Shown piece by piece: positions 25,990 to 35,244 of a stretch of 64,000 nt of DNA. Position 1 is the first letter of the stretch. Each line of letters begins with the position of its first letter. Source of the DNA: Alistipes sp. (GTDB taxonomy: Bacteria; Bacteroidota; Bacteroidia; Bacteroidales; Rikenellaceae). The notes beneath the pieces are model-generated. The model was not told where the DNA came from. It did no database searches and worked only from the letters and a program-made list of their open reading frames with translations. The translations under genes were made by a program, and so were the position numbers. The stretch is taken from NCBI GenBank assembly GCA_017936685.1, contig JAGBFA010000001.1, forward strand, positions 62,001 through 126,000, given 5' to 3'.

Positions 25990-28359
25990 TCAGAATCGCG
26001 ACGACGAGTCCGAAGCCTTCTCCACGCTCTGATACCGGAACTCCTTGCCGCTGCGGAAGTTCCACGTAAGTCCGAGCGAGAACATCGGAGTCGTCATCTT
26101 GGTTATGGTGATCGAGCGGTAATCGGAAGCCTCGCCCTCGAAGCGATTGTCCGACGGGATATACCATCTCACCGTAGCCCGTGCCGTCAGGCGGCCTTTG
26201 AGAAAGTTCTGTTTGAGCGAAGCCGAGAGCATGTGCAGGGGTCTTATCATGATGTTTCCCGTATAGGCCTTGCTCTGGAAGTGATAGTTGGCCTCGAATG
26301 TCATATCCCACGGCATCTTCACTGCCAGCCGGGCCGACGAAAAGAGCATGCCGTGCGTCATCTCGTCGAAGTCGTTGGAGATGCGGTAGCCATGACGGGC
26401 ATAGGTCGACGATACCATAAGCGACAGCCAGCGAGTGATGTCGATCGGCAGATAGAATCCGGCATAGAGCTGGTGCATCGATTTCAGATTTTCGAAACGG
26501 ATACCTATCATATTGGCATCGACATCGTCGGTCAGATAGACCTGCTGTATGGCATCTCTGACGATCGAGTAGCCGAAATAGAATGAATACTTATATTTAA
26601 GTGTAAGATTCAGTCCCAGCTGGTCGATATACGACGGGTTGAGATAGGGATTGCCGCAACTGTAATTGTACTCCGACATCTGGTATCGCGTGGGGTTGAG
26701 TGCCATGAACGACGGGCGGGTGATATTGCGGGTGTACGATCCCGACAGGGAGTAGGCCCCGTCGTCGGTAATCTTGTATATAACGTTGATATTCGGGAAC
26801 AACGACAGATAGTCGCGTGTGACATAGCCCTTGCCCGACGAATGGGTATACTCGGCACGCAGTCCGGCCACTACGCCCCAGTGCTTGGCGTTGAACGATA
26901 AGATGCCGTATGCGGCGGCGATATTTTCGCGATAGTCTATATCCACGAGGCTGCCGTCGATGGGCTGCCAGCCTTGAATCGCGTTACAACTCTCGTAGAG
27001 GGCATCGTTGACAACGGCGTTGAGAGTGTATTTCGCGCCGAGAGTCAGCCGCCAATACTTCGGAAACACCTTCTTCCACTCGGCCGAAGCGGCCGCCACG
27101 TCGTATGCCACACCTGCATTGTAGCGGTAGAGGGAGTCGAGTGTGGCATCGGCCGGCATATAGAGACGGTGCAGCCGGCTGTTTTGTGAGTTGTCGCCCG
27201 ACTTGCGGTTGTATTCGGCCAGCACCTTCAACTGCGAACCCAAAGAGTCGATCTTGAAGAGATAGTTGGCCAAAACACCCGTCTGATAGTTCTTGTTCAG
27301 CTGATCATAGCGGGCAGTGCTCGCGCTGTTCATCACCGGCGCATCGAAACGATCGGTGTAGTCGCTGTACGTATCGTAGTTCTGCCGATAGTAGAAGGCT
27401 TCGGCCGACAGCGAATGGCGCGGCGATATGTCGCACGTGGCATGTATCGACGAGTTGAAGTAGTATTCGTTATTGACATTGGCCGTCGTGCTGCTCTCCA
27501 TCGACGAAGAGGAGGTGAGGTAATCGATACGGTTATACGACTCATATCGGCCCTTCACAGTCTGATTATGATTGACATATCCGCCGACGGTCCACTTGCC
27601 CGCATGGCCGTCGATCGAGAAGCTGGGGCATGCCTGCTGATAATTCGACGCAATGTAGTAGCTCGCACCGAGCGACCCCATTATGCCCGCCTCACGCTGC
27701 CGGCGCAGCGTGATCTTTATCACGCCCGAAGCCGAATCGGCGTCGTACTCGGCACCCGAGATGGGTATGATCTCTATCTTCTGCACATTGGAGGCTTTCA
27801 ACGTGCGAATGTAACGCACCAACTGCTCGCCGGTCATTCTCACCTCCTGTTCGTTGATATATACCTTGACGCCGCCGCGGCCGTTGATCGAGATATCGTC
27901 GTCGGTGACCACCACACCGGGCGACTCGCTCAGCAGCTCCTCGCCGTTCTTGCCGTCGGAGAAGTCGGAGGCGGCGACATTCACCACGAACCGATCGGCC
28001 TCGCGCGTTATGGTGGAGGCCGTAACGACCACCTCGCCCACACTCTGCTCGCTGCGCGGCAAAACGATCGTGCCCAGATCGACAGCTCCGCCGACACTTA
28101 AAGTATCGGCGTATGTATTATAGCCCACGAAACTAACTGTCAACGAATACTCCCCGTTATCGAGATTCAATTCGAACACTCCCTTCTCGTCGCTTATGCA
28201 CCCCGTAACGGGACATTCGCCACGATCGACTGCAACGGTGGCATAGGCTATCGGATTGTTTTCATCATCGACGACCACACCTCGCACGGGCGACTGCGCG
28301 GCGGCCATGATGGCAGCCGGCAACAGCATCGACAACACAACGGCAAAACACTTCTTCAT
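25990..28359 (-). CDS. TonB-dependent-like outer membrane beta-barrel protein (CarboxypepD_reg + plug)
   Basis: A 789-residue outer membrane protein. The start MKKCFAVVLSMLLPAAIMAA is a signal peptide; an upstream in-frame extension is ignored. Residues about 24-110 form a carboxypeptidase regulatory-like domain (VRGVVVDDENNPIAYATVAV, FVGYNTY). A plug domain follows (GEELLSESPGVVVTDDDISI, INGRGGVKVYINEQEV, ISGAEYDADSASGVIKITL), then a beta-barrel of the OMP_b-brl_3 type ending in a barrel terminal segment. These barrels lack a SusD partner and their cargo is usually unknown. It is divergent from a histidine kinase/regulator pair across phased operator-like repeats, suggesting two-component control. 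Confidence 0.88.
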   Translation of the reverse strand: MKKCFAVVLSMLLPAAIMAAAQSPVRGVVVDDENNPIAYATVAVDRGECPVTGCISDEKGVFELNLDNGEYSLTVSFVGYNTYADTLSVGGAVDLGTIVLPRSEQSVGEVVVTASTITREADRFVVNVAASDFSDGKNGEELLSESPGVVVTDDDISINGRGGVKVYINEQEVRMTGEQLVRYIRTLKASNVQKIEIIPISGAEYDADSASGVIKITLRRQREAGIMGSLGASYYIASNYQQACPSFSIDGHAGKWTVGGYVNHNQTVKGRYESYNRIDYLTSSSSMESSTTANVNNEYYFNSSIHATCDISPRHSLSAEAFYYRQNYDTYSDYTDRFDAPVMNSASTARYDQLNKNYQTGVLANYLFKIDSLGSQLKVLAEYNRKSGDNSQNSRLHRLYMPADATLDSLYRYNAGVAYDVAAASAEWKKVFPKYWRLTLGAKYTLNAVVNDALYESCNAIQGWQPIDGSLVDIDYRENIAAAYGILSFNAKHWGVVAGLRAEYTHSSGKGYVTRDYLSLFPNINVIYKITDDGAYSLSGSYTRNITRPSFMALNPTRYQMSEYNYSCGNPYLNPSYIDQLGLNLTLKYKYSFYFGYSIVRDAIQQVYLTDDVDANMIGIRFENLKSMHQLYAGFYLPIDITRWLSLMVSSTYARHGYRISNDFDEMTHGMLFSSARLAVKMPWDMTFEANYHFQSKAYTGNIMIRPLHMLSASLKQNFLKGRLTARATVRWYIPSDNRFEGEASDYRSITITKMTTPMFSLGLTWNFRSGKEFRYQSVEKASDSSSRF

Positions 28360-28391
28360 ACATGCAAAAATTAATCGGTTCAACACTGTCA

Positions 28392-28399
28392 CAAAGGTA
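28392..28399 (-). promoter_or_regulatory. -7 box of beta-barrel receptor gene
   Basis: Minus-strand TACCTTTG, 32 bases before the receptor ATG. A TTTG lies 16 bases upstream, closer than the usual 19-20. Confidence 0.5.
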
Positions 28400-28420
28400 G
28401 TCGACAACCGCGCCGCAAAG

Positions 28421-28458
28421 TGTTAACGCCGAGTTAAGAAGTGTTAAATAGTCTTAAC
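28421..28458. promoter_or_regulatory. Four helically phased TTAA sites (candidate OmpR-type operator)
   Basis: TTAA occurs at 28423, 28434, 28444 and 28454 (spacing 11, 10, 10), each in a TGTTAA/AGTTAA/CTTAA context on the same strand. It lies directly between the receptor promoter and the kinase-regulator operon promoter. OmpR-family regulators bind tandem direct repeats with about one helical turn between half-sites. Assignment to the adjacent regulator is inference. Confidence 0.55.
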
Positions 28459-28484
28459 GGCGGACGACATTGGAGGAAAATAGC

Positions 28485-28492
28485 TAATTTTG
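28485..28492 (+). promoter_or_regulatory. -7 box of histidine kinase/regulator operon
   Basis: TAATTTTG, 17 bases before the kinase ATG at 28510. The phased TTAA array ends 27 bases upstream of it, a position suited to activation. Confidence 0.5.
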
Positions 28493-28509
28493 TCGAAAAC
28501 GAGCATGAG

Positions 28510-30171
28510 ATGAACAAGTTTAAGTTTCGGATCACTACACTTATAATAATATTGTTGCTGGCCGGCATGGCCGCATTGCAGACCGTGAGCCTGCGAAACA
28601 TGTACGACGAGCGCATGCGCGACTTCGAGCGCAAGGTGGTGTCGGCCATGCAGCGTTCGGCCTACGAGGAGCTTACCATAAGGCGCAACCAGATAAAGCT
28701 CCAACAGACGATGCGTCTCAACGCGGATAGTTTGTCGGCATTCATCAGCGAAGCGGTAGACAGTGCCATGCTGCAACTCAACGAATTATCGAATCTCGAT
28801 TCATTGTTGCAACTCAACGAGTTGTCGAGCCTCGATTCATTGTTGCAGGCATCGTTCGCCACCTTGTCGCAGTCCGGCAGCATTGTCACGAGTGGTGTGC
28901 CGATAAACGCAGGATCCAACATCAACATGGATATCAGTGTCGATACGACGAGCAATACCGTCATGCGAAAGACTACTATGCGCCGCAGCCCCACCAAGAT
29001 GCGCAGTCCCTCCAATACGAAACGGCAATTCGATACGATAGTCTACACGCCGGGATCGACGACGGCCAACGCATTCATCTATGGCTCGAATGCGGCCGAT
29101 TATACTTTTATACCGATTCCGAATATAACGATCCCGAGTATCAATATTCGACAGGACATCGAGCCGAGCCGCCTCGATTTCGATATCCTCTCGTCGTGTC
29201 TTAGCAACAATCTCGCGCACATGGGCATAACGCAGGATTGGCGTATGACGGTCGACGACGACTCTTTTGGCGTAGAACATGTCGACGGCGGATTGCGATA
29301 CTCTATTCCGATCAATGTCAAGCGCGACAGCCAATCGGAATACGTCGTCGAGATAGCCAATCCCAACAAGAGATTCCTAAAAGAGATGCGCTGGCTGATA
29401 ATATCGGCCGCCGTCATCGTGCTGCTCATAGCCGCCGTATGTTTCTATCTGCAATATGCCCTGTTCCGCCAGAAGTCGCTTGCGCGGATCAAGGCCGACT
29501 TCACGCACAACATCACACACGAACTGAAAACGCCTATCGCCGTAGCATACGCCGCCAACGATGCGCTCTCGAACTTCAATGCCGACGACGATCCCGACAA
29601 ACGCAAACGCTATCTGTCGGTAGTGGGCAACCAGCTGTCGCTGCTCTCGGCCATGGTCGAACGCATATTGACCATGTCGATCGAGGAGCGCGACGACTTC
29701 CGCCTCTCGCCCTCGGAGTGCGACGCAGAGGAGATGTTCTCACAGCAGCGCGAGCAGTTCCTGTTAAAGGCCGGAAAGCCGACGACAATCACCATAGGCG
29801 TCATGCCTCAGCCGCTGCGCTTCCGCGCCGACCGGCTGCATCTGGGCAACATCATAGGCAATCTGATAGACAATGCCATAAAATATTCGGGCGACAGCGT
29901 CGACATATCGCTGTCGGCCTCGCTCGACGGACGATGGGTCGTGATCAGCGTCGAGGACAACGGAATAGGTATTCCGCAGTCGTCGATAGGGCATATATTC
30001 GATAAATTCTATCGAGTGCCCACGGGCGAGCGTCACGATGTCAAAGGCTTTGGATTAGGACTCTATTATGTTAAACTCATTGTCGGCAAACACGGTGGAA
30101 CCATATCGGTGAGAAGCCGCGTGGGCAAGGGTACGACATTCACCATAAAACTACCATACGATGGCCGATAA
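28510..30171 (+). CDS. Sensor histidine kinase
   Basis: A 553-residue membrane sensor kinase. TM1 is at about 8-25, a periplasmic sensor region of about 270 residues follows, TM2 is at about 295-318, then HisKA with the phospho-acceptor His337 in THELKTPIAVAY, and HATPase_c with NLIDNAIKY (N box), EDNGIGIP (G1) and GFGLGLYYVK (G2). There is no HAMP domain between TM2 and HisKA. The sensor region contains a 12-residue unit repeated in tandem (LNELSN/SLDSLLQ) and is otherwise low complexity with many S/T/N. Layout resembles Bacteroides RprX, but orthology is unproven. The regulator gene overlaps by 11 bases. Confidence 0.93.
   Translation: MNKFKFRITTLIIILLLAGMAALQTVSLRNMYDERMRDFERKVVSAMQRSAYEELTIRRNQIKLQQTMRLNADSLSAFISEAVDSAMLQLNELSNLDSLLQLNELSSLDSLLQASFATLSQSGSIVTSGVPINAGSNINMDISVDTTSNTVMRKTTMRRSPTKMRSPSNTKRQFDTIVYTPGSTTANAFIYGSNAADYTFIPIPNITIPSINIRQDIEPSRLDFDILSSCLSNNLAHMGITQDWRMTVDDDSFGVEHVDGGLRYSIPINVKRDSQSEYVVEIANPNKRFLKEMRWLIISAAVIVLLIAAVCFYLQYALFRQKSLARIKADFTHNITHELKTPIAVAYAANDALSNFNADDDPDKRKRYLSVVGNQLSLLSAMVERILTMSIEERDDFRLSPSECDAEEMFSQQREQFLLKAGKPTTITIGVMPQPLRFRADRLHLGNIIGNLIDNAIKYSGDSVDISLSASLDGRWVVISVEDNGIGIPQSSIGHIFDKFYRVPTGERHDVKGFGLGLYYVKLIVGKHGGTISVRSRVGKGTTFTIKLPYDGR
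28774..28845 (+). repeat. 36-bp tandem duplication inside the sensor kinase gene
   Basis: Units 28774-28809 and 28810-28845 differ at only a few positions, mostly third bases (CAACTCAACGAATTATCGAA versus CAACTCAACGAGTTGTCGAG). Each encodes QLNEL-S-LDSLL. The duplication keeps frame and lengthens a likely periplasmic coiled coil near TM1. Confidence 0.9.
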
Positions 30172-30853
30172 GATCAAACTGCTGCTCGTCGAGGACGAAC
30201 AGACGCTGGCCGACATCATCGCGGACACGCTGTCGGGCAACGGATTCGATGTGCGTGTAGCATACGACGGAGAGCAGGGTATAGCAGCCTGCGAAGAGTT
30301 CGCACCCGAAGTCATAGTCAGCGACATCATGATGCCCAAGGTCGACGGATTCTCGCTCGCCGACAGGCTGCGTCGCAGCCACAGCCATGTGCCGATACTC
30401 TTTCTCTCGGCACGTTCGTCGGTCGACGACGTGGTGGAAGGCTTCGAGAGGGGCGCGAGCGACTATCTGCGCAAACCGTTCGCCATGAGCGAACTGATAG
30501 TCCGCCTGCGGGCATTGGTCGGCAGAGCGGAGCGGCACCAGAGAGACGACAGGCACAGCTACGCAATAGGATCATACCTATTCGATTACGACAAACGCCT
30601 GCTGTCGCGCGGCGACTGCCGCGATACGCTCTCGGCGCGCGAAGCCGAGGTGCTGCGCATGCTGGCCGATCCGATAGGGCAGACGGTGGCCATCAACGCC
30701 ATACTGCTCAAAGCGTGGGACGACGACAGCTTCTTCGCCGCCCGCAGCCTGCATGTCTTCATCACCAAACTGCGCCACAGATTCGCCGACGACGGCCGCA
30801 TACGCATCGTCAACGCCCGCGGCGTGGGCTACAAACTCATTGTCGACGAATAA
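30161..30853 (+). CDS. Response regulator, OmpR/PhoB family
   Basis: A 230-residue transcription regulator. The receiver domain (1-120) has the acidic pair E11/D12, phospho-acceptor D55 in SDIMMPK, T/S in FLSARSS, and K106 in RKPF. The C-terminal winged-helix domain (about 130-230) ends with the typical VNARGVGYKL. It overlaps the kinase gene by 11 bases, so they are translated together. It probably binds the phased TTAA sites upstream of the kinase and beta-barrel genes. It resembles Bacteroides RprY, not proven. Confidence 0.95.
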   Translation: MADKIKLLLVEDEQTLADIIADTLSGNGFDVRVAYDGEQGIAACEEFAPEVIVSDIMMPKVDGFSLADRLRRSHSHVPILFLSARSSVDDVVEGFERGASDYLRKPFAMSELIVRLRALVGRAERHQRDDRHSYAIGSYLFDYDKRLLSRGDCRDTLSAREAEVLRMLADPIGQTVAINAILLKAWDDDSFFAARSLHVFITKLRHRFADDGRIRIVNARGVGYKLIVDE

Positions 30854-30901
30854 AAACAGATAAATCCGGACACTCGGAGTGAAATTAATATGTCGATCGA
30901 A

Positions 30902-30931
30902 TTGCAAAATCGATTAAATTGCTTATCTTTG
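30902..30931 (+). promoter_or_regulatory. glyA promoter
   Basis: TATCTTTG (30924-30931) preceded after 18 bases by TTGC (30902-30905), ending 39 bases before the glyA ATG. Confidence 0.6.
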
Positions 30932-30970
30932 TTAAGATAAAACTGAAATTTTTATAAAAACTATAATCTG

Positions 30971-32251
30971 ATGAACAAGGATTCGCAAGTATTCGATCTG
31001 ATCGCCGAGGAGCGATCGCGTCAAATGAAGGGCATCGAGCTTATCGCTTCGGAGAACTTCGTCAGCGACCAGGTGATGGCCGCCATGGGTTCGGTATTGA
31101 CCAACAAATATGCAGAGGGCTATCCCGCAGCACGTTACTACGGCGGCTGCGAGGTTGTAGACAAGGTGGAGAATCTGGCCATCGAGCGCATCTGCAAGCT
31201 CTACGGCGCAGAGTATGCCAACGTACAGCCTCACTCGGGCGCGCAGGCCAACATGGCGGTGTTCTTCGCTGTCATGCAGCCGGGCGACACGTTCATGGGT
31301 CTCGACCTCTCGCACGGCGGTCACCTCTCGCACGGTTCGCCGGTCAACATGTCGGGTAAATATTTCAAGGCCGTAGGCTACAAGCTCAACGAGGCCACCG
31401 GACAGGTCGACTACGACGAGATGGAGCGTCTGGCCGAAGAGTGCCGTCCCAAGCTCATCGTCGGCGGTGCATCGGCTTACTCGCGCGAGTGGGACTACAA
31501 GCGCATGCGCGAAATAGCCGACAAGGTGGGTGCGCTTCTGATGATCGACATGGCTCACACGGCCGGTCTGATAGCCGCAGGCCTGCTGAAAAACCCCGTG
31601 GAGTATGCACACATCGTCACCTCTACCACGCACAAGACTCTGCGCGGTCCTCGCGGCGGTATTATCCTCATGGGCAAGGATTTCGACAATCCGTGGGGAT
31701 TGACCACTCCCAAGGGCGTAGTGAAGAAGATGTCGCAGATCATCAACTCGGCGGTATTCCCCGGCATACAGGGCGGACCGCTCGAACATGTCATAGCCGC
31801 CAAGGCCGTAGCTTTCGGCGAGGCATTGACTCCCGAGTACAAGGAGTATCAGCAGCAGGTGATAAAGAATGCCAAGGCAATGGCCGAGGCCTTCGTAAAG
31901 CGCGGTTACAAGATCGTATCGAATGGCACCGACAACCATCTTATGCTGGTCGATCTGCGCACCAAGTTTCCCGAGTTGACCGGCAAGCTGGCCGAGAAGT
32001 GTCTGGTAGCAGCCGATATCACCACCAACAAGAACATGGTACCGTTCGACTCGCGTTCGGCGTTCCAGACTTCGGGTCTGCGCTTCGGCACACCGGCAAT
32101 CACCACGCGCGGCGTCAAGGAGGATAAGATGGATTACATCGTCGAGCTGATCGACCGCGTGCTGTGCGACCCCAAGAACGAGGAGAACATCGCAGCAGTA
32201 CGTCGCGACGTAAATGCCATGATGGCCGGCTATCCGCTTTTCGCATGGTAA
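30971..32251 (+). CDS. glyA: Serine hydroxymethyltransferase
   Basis: PLP enzyme converting serine and THF to glycine and methylene-THF, the main source of one-carbon units. The 426 residues match the family. It shows [10 protein letters not shown] near the N-terminus, [11 protein letters not shown] (PLP phosphate), [13 protein letters not shown]-x-AHTAGL, and the PLP Lys in [13 protein letters not shown] (Lys at about 222). Own promoter. A DUF2461 gene starts 13 bases after the stop. Confidence 0.98.
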   Translation: MNKDSQVFDLIAEERSRQMKGIELIASENFVSDQVMAAMGSVLTNKYAEGYPAARYYGGCEVVDKVENLAIERICKLYGAEYANVQPHSGAQANMAVFFAVMQPGDTFMGLDLSHGGHLSHGSPVNMSGKYFKAVGYKLNEATGQVDYDEMERLAEECRPKLIVGGASAYSREWDYKRMREIADKVGALLMIDMAHTAGLIAAGLLKNPVEYAHIVTSTTHKTLRGPRGGIILMGKDFDNPWGLTTPKGVVKKMSQIINSAVFPGIQGGPLEHVIAAKAVAFGEALTPEYKEYQQQVIKNAKAMAEAFVKRGYKIVSNGTDNHLMLVDLRTKFPELTGKLAEKCLVAADITTNKNMVPFDSRSAFQTSGLRFGTPAITTRGVKEDKMDYIVELIDRVLCDPKNEENIAAVRRDVNAMMAGYPLFAW

Positions 32252-32264
32252 ACCGTCACAGAAG

Positions 32265-32948
32265 ATGAAATCGGTAATAGATTTTCTCACAGCACTTCAC
32301 GACAACAATAATCGTGAGTGGTTCAATGCACACAAGAGCGAGTATCAACTCGCTCTTGCGCGCTTTAATTCATTCGTCGAGGAGCTTGTGGCGGGCATAC
32401 GCTCGTTCGACGACTCGATAGGAGTATTAGGCATTCGCGACTGCACCTACCGCATCTATCGCGATACGCGGTTCAGCGCCGACAAGACTCCGTACAAGAC
32501 CTACTTTTCGGCATTCATCGCTCCGCACGGCAAGTCGAGCGGTTACGGCGGCTACTACTTCCACCTCTCGCCGCCGCAGGGAGACAACCTGCTCGGCGGA
32601 TCGTTCCTCATAACGGGCGTCTACATGCCCGAGCCGAAAGTCCTGCAAAGCATCAGAGAGGAGATCGAAGACAACGGAGCCGCAATAGAGGAGGCGATAG
32701 CCGCTTCCGACGGCTTCACTCTCAGCCGCATGAACTCGCTCAAACGCACGCCGCGAGGCTTTCCGACAGGAGCGCCATACGACGAAATGCTGCGATTGAA
32801 GGATCTCTGTATCGAGCGCGCTATCGGCCGCGATTACCTGCTTGCCGACAATCTCGCAGGCCGCACGGTGGAGGCATTCCGTTCGACGCATCGCTTCCTC
32901 TCGATCGTAAACCGCGCCGTACGCTACGCCTACGAGGAGATGATGTAA
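32265..32948 (+). CDS. DUF2461 family protein
   Basis: A 227-residue protein of the DUF2461 (TIGR02453) family. Conserved parts are FLTALHDNNNREWFNAHKSEY at the start (given as FLxxL-xxNN-xxWF), the RIYRDTRFSADKTPYKT segment (about 67-83) and GGYYFHLSPP (about 96-105). It is soluble, with no signal peptide. No reaction is known for the family. It starts 13 bases after glyA and is probably read through from it. No terminator lies between. Confidence 0.88.
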   Translation: MKSVIDFLTALHDNNNREWFNAHKSEYQLALARFNSFVEELVAGIRSFDDSIGVLGIRDCTYRIYRDTRFSADKTPYKTYFSAFIAPHGKSSGYGGYYFHLSPPQGDNLLGGSFLITGVYMPEPKVLQSIREEIEDNGAAIEEAIAASDGFTLSRMNSLKRTPRGFPTGAPYDEMLRLKDLCIERAIGRDYLLADNLAGRTVEAFRSTHRFLSIVNRAVRYAYEEMM

Positions 32949-32984
32949 GCGTCGGTAGGGCGGCAATAGTCCGAAGACGAAAGT

Positions 32985-33040
32985 TTAACACTTGTTAACA
33001 CAATAGCAATAATACTATTACCGCATAATCGTTATCTTTG
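32985..33040 (+). promoter_or_regulatory. Promoter region of LytM/S41 gene with two phased TTAA sites
   Basis: TATCTTTG (33033-33040) lies 18 bases before the ATG. About 45 bases upstream GTTTAACACTTGTTAAC holds two TTAA (32985 and 32995) 10 bases apart, the same motif and spacing as in the operator-like array at 28421-28458. Control by the same regulator is possible but inferred. Confidence 0.45.
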
Positions 33041-33058
33041 TAGAAAACACATACGATT

Positions 33059-35179
33059 ATGCGCAGGAAACTATTTGCAGTTCTTACACTGCTTGCAGCC
33101 GCCGTCAACAACGCCGGTGCGGCTCCCGAGTGGGTATGGCCAGTGGCCGGCAAGCCAAGCGGAAGCGATATACTCTATCGGCCGCAACAATACATCGACA
33201 AGGAGCACAATACGGCAAACCTGTTCATCGGGTGCTCAGAGGGAGCGCAGATAGTCGCACCCGCCGACGGCCAGATCGCGGCACTCTCCATATGCAGTAT
33301 GCATACGCTCTCGTATATGAGCATGTACAACTACACCCCCGGCAAAGAGATGCGGGCGCAGGCCGAAGCGATTGCCGCCGACTCTCAGGCGCGCATCGAA
33401 AGCCGGTATCTCTGCGGCGTACTCGCCATAAAGTTAGACGACGGACGCACACTGACGATCACAGGCATCGACATAACTCCGGGGTTCAAGACCGGGCAGC
33501 GCATACACCGCGAGGAGACGATCGGAACGGCCGGATACAGCTACAAGCAGATCGGCTCGCCGTCGATCTGCCTATCCGTTTCGGACAGAAGTCATAAGCC
33601 CTCCGATCCGATGACTTCGTTCGGGCTGCCGACCACATATATTCCGCCGAGAAAGATTGCCGTGAAGCGGCAACTCTCGGCCGAGGAGGCGCGTCGCGAC
33701 ATTCTCGCCATAACGGCCGTAATGAAAGAGGCATATCCCTCGCTCGACGACATGATAACGGCCGAGGAGTTCGAAGAGTTGGAGCGGGCGATGCTCGACT
33801 CGGTGGCCGGCGGCATATCGCGCGCCAAACTTTATCGGTTGATGCAGACGCTGAACAGCCGTATCCACGACTCGCACATATATCTCTACCCCGACGAGGA
33901 GGGGCAAGCGGACAGGGTAAGTTCCGGCCGCTATCCGCAGATATTCATGGGCTGGACGAACGGAGAGTGCCACATCACGATGACCTCGCAAAAATATGCT
34001 TCGCTGCAAGGCCGCCGCATCGTGCGCATCAACGGCGAAGATGCCGACTCGATACGCATGCGCATCGAGTCGAGAATAGGCGGATACGACGGCTGCATCG
34101 AAAGTATGGTGGACGAGCGGCTGGCGATATACAGCACCGGCGTAAAGAACGATAACTGCGATGTGGATATCGTTCTCGACGACGGCACGAGGATAGAGGC
34201 CAAGGGGTTGCGCGGCTTCAATCCCGCCAACTACACGACGACGTATATGGATTATCTTCTCCAAAACTACCACTATCCCGACAACATCTCGCTGCGCATG
34301 CTCGACGATTCGGTGGCCTACATGGGCATATCGACATTCGCGCTGAACAATGTGGAGACGGAGAGCATAATACAGTTCATCGACTCGGTGGCCGCCGTTC
34401 CTGCCATGATAATCGACCTGCGCAACAACGGCGGCGGCGACACCAAAGTGCTGAACCGCATTCTTTCGTCGATACTCCACGAGCCGAGTCGCGCCCGCGG
34501 CGACATAATGCAGGTAAAGCGGCGCGGTAACTTCTCGTCGTTTCGCGACTGCTGCCTGAACTATCCCGACACGATCGATATATTTCCCGAATACACGCCC
34601 AAAGAGAGATTCGACGGTTATTGCAACGACTCCCACTCCGACCGCGCAGCGATAGATACGACCGTAAACTACAAGGGACGCGTATATGTGCTGACAAATG
34701 CCATGTCGCGCTCGGCGGCGACGATATTTCCTGCCGAGATAGTCCGCAACCGCAGAGGCGTAGTCGTTGGCCGCGAGACCGGTACGGCATATCACTTCAT
34801 GACCGCATACAAGTTCGCCGACATACGCCTGCCCGAATCGGGATTCCAGTGGCAAATCCCGTTAGTCAGGATCATCTACGACACGACCCGTTGCGAGCGT
34901 CTGCCATACGGCCGCGGCGTGATGCCCGACTATCCGGTCGATCTGACATTCGACGAGATTTACAACCGTCCCGACTCCATACTGCAATATGCGCTCACGC
35001 TGATCGAAGAGGATAAATATCTCAGCGAGGAGGATCCTTTCGCCGATATAGATTCGGCAGTCGACACTGCGGACGATAATGACCGAACGGCATCGTCATG
35101 GGTGTGGTTAGCGTCAGCGGTTGTCGTCTTGGCAACGACGGTTGCAGTCATACGACGCACGCGGCAAAAAAGAGACTGA
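33059..35179 (+). CDS. Fusion of degenerate LytM/M23-like domain and S41 protease with C-terminal anchor
   Basis: A 706-residue exported protein. Signal peptide about 1-21. Residues about 24-190 follow a LytM/M23 endopeptidase layout (VAPADGQIAAL, LDDGRTLTITGI, GQRIHREETIGTAGYSYKQI), but the zinc-ligand His/Asp motifs are replaced, with no H-x-H, so this part is probably a binding pseudoenzyme. From about 215 on comes an S41 tail-protease domain with MIIDLRNNGGGDTKVLNR and SRSAATIFPAEI, which holds the nucleophile Ser. The Lys of the Ser/Lys dyad is absent from the following VVVGRETGTAYH, suggesting a Ser/His/Glu-type S41 protein. A membrane helix (about 674-695) and basic tail end it. Confidence 0.75.
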   Translation: MRRKLFAVLTLLAAAVNNAGAAPEWVWPVAGKPSGSDILYRPQQYIDKEHNTANLFIGCSEGAQIVAPADGQIAALSICSMHTLSYMSMYNYTPGKEMRAQAEAIAADSQARIESRYLCGVLAIKLDDGRTLTITGIDITPGFKTGQRIHREETIGTAGYSYKQIGSPSICLSVSDRSHKPSDPMTSFGLPTTYIPPRKIAVKRQLSAEEARRDILAITAVMKEAYPSLDDMITAEEFEELERAMLDSVAGGISRAKLYRLMQTLNSRIHDSHIYLYPDEEGQADRVSSGRYPQIFMGWTNGECHITMTSQKYASLQGRRIVRINGEDADSIRMRIESRIGGYDGCIESMVDERLAIYSTGVKNDNCDVDIVLDDGTRIEAKGLRGFNPANYTTTYMDYLLQNYHYPDNISLRMLDDSVAYMGISTFALNNVETESIIQFIDSVAAVPAMIIDLRNNGGGDTKVLNRILSSILHEPSRARGDIMQVKRRGNFSSFRDCCLNYPDTIDIFPEYTPKERFDGYCNDSHSDRAAIDTTVNYKGRVYVLTNAMSRSAATIFPAEIVRNRRGVVVGRETGTAYHFMTAYKFADIRLPESGFQWQIPLVRIIYDTTRCERLPYGRGVMPDYPVDLTFDEIYNRPDSILQYALTLIEEDKYLSEEDPFADIDSAVDTADDNDRTASSWVWLASAVVVLATTVAVIRRTRQKRD

Positions 35180-35182
35180 CAA

Positions 35183-35225
35183 GAAAAAAAATGGCTGCCG
35201 GCAATAATGCGGTAGCCATTCTTAT
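35183..35225. terminator. Terminator between convergent genes
   Basis: Stem ATGGCTGCCG (35191-35200) / CGGTAGCCAT (35210-35219), one G.T pair. On the minus strand it is followed by an eight-T run (35190-35183), on the plus strand by TCTTATT. It serves the SIMPL gene and perhaps the S41 fusion gene. Confidence 0.8.
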
Positions 35226-35244
35226 TACACTCATTCTTACCGAC

